A stretch of DNA of 6,920 nt from an uncultured archaeon (GTDB lineage Archaea > Thermoproteota > Nitrososphaeria > Nitrososphaerales > Nitrosopumilaceae): assembly GCA_950073955.1 (NCBI GenBank), contig CATMRH010000063.1, positions 1-6,920 on the forward strand, given 5' to 3'. Position numbers and translations under genes: made by a program. Below are positions 5,575-6,920 of this stretch, one piece after another (position 1 is the first letter of the stretch; each line of letters opens with the position of its first letter). The notes under the pieces were generated by a model. That model did no database searches, was not told the origin of the DNA, and saw nothing but the letters and a program-made list of their open reading frames with translations.

Positions 5575-5703
5575 TCACATACCCATGAATTCTTTGGTAA
5601 AATACAAAATGGCTAAAATTGCAATGACAACATTAGCTCTCATAATTGCTCGTTTTATAAAGTAGAATTTTTTTTGTTGAGGATTTTTAAAATTAGTTTG
5701 CAA
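5575..5703 (-). CDS. Small single-span membrane protein inside the ATP synthase operon
   Basis: A 42-residue ORF with a TTG start at 5701-5703. The N-terminal half is basic (TNFKNPQQKKFYFIKRAIMR). It is followed by a short hydrophobic helix ANVVIAILAILYFT and the tail KEFMGM. The charge pattern predicts a single span with the N-terminus in the cytoplasm. The frame opens immediately after an in-frame TAG, and a Shine-Dalgarno AAGGAGG (5713-5719) lies 9 nt before the TTG. The gene overlaps the last 9 bases of subunit D and its TGA touches or overlaps the start of subunit H, so it fits the tight operon packing. An internal ATG at 5641-5643 would give 22 residues and lose the basic half. I know no named ATP synthase subunit with this sequence; it is not subunit K, which is a longer hairpin with a membrane carboxylate. 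A role in assembly or stator stability would be a guess. Confidence 0.65.
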   Translation of the reverse strand: MQTNFKNPQQKKFYFIKRAIMRANVVIAILAILYFTKEFMGM

Positions 5704-6358
5704 CTATTTCTGCCTCCTTTTTAGCTCGCTCTTCTCTCTCACTAATCTTTCGTTTCACACTCTTTAACATAACAAATGTTTCGCGTTCGATTTCTCCCAA
5801 TCTAAATAGAATAAATTTAACGGCTTCTTCTAATCTTGGAATAAAGACATTTTCAATTGCATTAGCCTTACGTTTTGTTTTCTCTATCTCATTGAGAAGT
5901 TTTCGTAAAGTTGTCTCTTTCTCTGCAACATCTAACACTATCTTGTGAACTTCTTGAAATGCTTTCATAGCTTCACTAATTGAAACTGGAATTTCTAACA
6001 AATATTCTGTAAGAGATTGTTCTCTAGTTCCACCTTCCAATCTTGGAATTTTAACTCCCATCACATTTTTTGGTGTTATGAGTAGTTTCTTTAGTTGTGG
6101 AATTTTCATTGCCTCGTTTTCTAGCCTCATTTCACCATCAAGCATTTCTGCCATTCTGATACTTTGATAACCTTTGATAAGTTCTGAGTTTAGTTCACCT
6201 CTCAATTTAGCTGATGACTTGCTAATGTTAAAAAATTCTAAAATCAATGCTTGACGTTTAAGTTTTAAAAGTTTCAATCCTTTTTGTGCAATTTTTATTC
6301 GCTTTTTTGCACGTAAGTATTCAAGGCGTGTAGGACGAATGTCAGAACCTATTGTCAA
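5693..6358 (-). CDS. atpD: A/V-type ATP synthase subunit D (central rotor shaft)
   Basis: A 221-residue protein of the V-ATPase D family, forming the long coiled-coil shaft that turns inside the A3B3 head and connects to the c-ring through C and F. The N-terminal helix IRPTRLEYLRAKKRIKIAQKGLKLLKLKRQAL (about residues 7-38) is the family signature. A variable middle follows (NVMGVKIPRLEGGTREQ), then the C-terminal helix with TLRKLLNEIEKTKRKANAIENVFIPRLE, matching the conserved RRVNALE-type segment. The start is TTG at 6356-6358: the nearby ATG (6361-6363) is out of frame and meets TGA two codons later, while AGGTGAT at 6364-6370 has 5-nt spacing to the TTG. The next in-frame Met is far downstream, inside the conserved region. 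Length is typical. Confidence 0.95.
   Translation of the reverse strand: MTIGSDIRPTRLEYLRAKKRIKIAQKGLKLLKLKRQALILEFFNISKSSAKLRGELNSELIKGYQSIRMAEMLDGEMRLENEAMKIPQLKKLLITPKNVMGVKIPRLEGGTREQSLTEYLLEIPVSISEAMKAFQEVHKIVLDVAEKETTLRKLLNEIEKTKRKANAIENVFIPRLEEAVKFILFRLGEIERETFVMLKSVKRKISEREERAKKEAEIVAN
5713..5719 (-). promoter_or_regulatory. Shine-Dalgarno motif for the 42-residue membrane protein
   Basis: AAGGAGG on the minus strand, 9 nt before the TTG at 5703. It also encodes Lys-Glu of the subunit D tail, so part of the match could be coincidence with AAG-GAG codons. The full GGAGG and its spacing favour the TTG start over the downstream ATG. Confidence 0.55.
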
Positions 6359-6363
6359 CCCAT

Positions 6364-6370
6364 ATCACCT
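6364..6370 (-). promoter_or_regulatory. Shine-Dalgarno motif fixing the TTG start of subunit D
   Basis: AGGTGAT on the minus strand is a seven-base match to the anti-Shine-Dalgarno complement GGAGGTGATCC and lies 5 nt before the TTG at 6358. It overlaps the TAG stop of subunit B (6369-6371), implying coupled B-to-D translation. Confidence 0.75.
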
Positions 6371-6920
6371 ACTCTGATTTTGTTGTGTCACCAGTACTAG
6401 TCTTCTTTGCATATTTTGCAATAAATTCAGGTTTAATACGAGTTAGTTCTGTTTCTGAAAAACCAGCTAACAAATCCCAACCAATTGAAAGTGTTTGTTC
6501 AATAGAACGATTTTCGTCTAAACCTTGGTTAACAAACTTTTGTTCAAAGTTATTTGCCACATTAAGGAATTTTTTATCTAAATCACTTAAGGCACCTTCA
6601 CCCACTATAGCAGCTAATGCTCTTGCATCCTTACCTTGTGCATATGCAGAATAAAGTTGATCTGCAAGTTGTCTATGATCTTCTCTTGTTCTTCCAGCAC
6701 CAATTCCTGAATTCATTAAACGTGATAAACTTGTTAGAACGTCAACTGGAGGTTGAATGTTTGCTCTATGTAATTCTCTACTCATTACTATCTGACCTTC
6801 AGTAATGTAACCTGTAAGATCAGGAATTGGATGTGTAATATCATCAGCAGGCATTGTAAGAATTGGTAGTTGTGTTACTGAACCTTTCCTTCCCTTGATT
6901 TTTCCTGCACGCTCATAAAT
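6369..6920 (-). CDS. atpB: A/V-type ATP synthase subunit B, C-terminal part (start outside window)
   Basis: 183 residues are visible, open to the window edge ([45 protein letters not shown]...). Subunit B is the non-catalytic nucleotide-binding subunit alternating with A in the hexameric head. The segments [33 protein letters not shown] and [26 protein letters not shown] are highly conserved in the family, with the SLSRLM and GxTREDH motifs intact. The C-terminal helical domain continues to [12 protein letters not shown]. The methionine of TMPADD is internal, not a start. About 280 N-terminal residues, including the degenerate P-loop region, lie beyond base 6920. The stop codon overlaps the ribosome binding site of subunit D. 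Subunit A would be expected further upstream. Confidence 0.96.
   Translation of the reverse strand: MYERAGKIKGRKGSVTQLPILTMPADDITHPIPDLTGYITEGQIVMSRELHRANIQPPVDVLTSLSRLMNSGIGAGRTREDHRQLADQLYSAYAQGKDARALAAIVGEGALSDLDKKFLNVANNFEQKFVNQGLDENRSIEQTLSIGWDLLAGFSETELTRIKPEFIAKYAKKTSTGDTTKSE

Noticed and set aside
5693..5710. Programmed frameshift joining subunit D to the downstream membrane ORF
   Set aside because: D already ends at its usual place, no slippery sequence is seen, and a TTG with a Shine-Dalgarno motif explains the second frame more simply.
6361..6363. ATG just before subunit D as its start
   Set aside because: It reads ATG GGT TGA and stops at once; it is out of frame with D.
1..6920. 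CRISPR array, insertion sequence, or defence/toxin-antitoxin cassette
   Set aside because: No regularly spaced repeats, transposase motifs, terminal inverted repeats or recognisable toxin genes were found on either strand.

Overview
The window looks like a chromosomal segment of a low-GC ammonia-oxidising archaeon of the Nitrososphaeria (Thaumarchaeota), most likely Nitrosopumilus-like. The signs are an A/V-type (archaeal) ATP synthase operon, the archaeal/eukaryotic ribosomal protein L40e, a tRNA with a non-canonical intron flanked by a bulge-helix-bulge (BHB) fold, TATA-type promoters close to start codons, and small proteins typical of this lineage. The taxonomic call rests on gene content and remembered family resemblance, not on a search.

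Left part (1-1260): the 3' end of succinyl-CoA ligase alpha (sucD, + strand, start outside the window) is followed by the 55-residue zinc-ribbon ribosomal protein L40e. A short conserved-looking helical protein of unknown function lies on the opposite strand, with only 2 bp between the converging stop codons.

Middle part (1260-3137): a tRNA-Val(CAC) gene interrupted by a 20-nt intron in the variable loop is followed by a T-tract. Then come, on the + strand, a doubtful 36-residue ORF, a 43-residue treble-clef/zinc-finger-like protein, a secreted 142-residue protein with a signal peptide, and a stand-alone UBP-type zinc-finger protein. A 131-residue protein on the minus strand, resembling a thaumarchaeal family of unknown function, converges on the zinc-finger gene.

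Right part (3138-6920, minus strand): part of the ATP synthase operon, read right to left as B (partial) - D - a 42-residue single-span membrane protein - H - I. The genes are tightly packed: D starts at TTG behind a Shine-Dalgarno motif lying over the end of B, the small gene starts inside the end of D, H starts at or next to the stop of the small gene, and I overlaps H by 4 bp. Subunits B and D belong to the catalytic head and central rotor, H to the peripheral stalk, and I is the membrane stator carrying the proton half-channels. The c-ring subunit K and subunits A, C, E and F are not in this window. The small membrane protein between D and H is the most interesting item: it is shorter than usual ORF cut-offs, starts with TTG and would be missed by most annotation pipelines.
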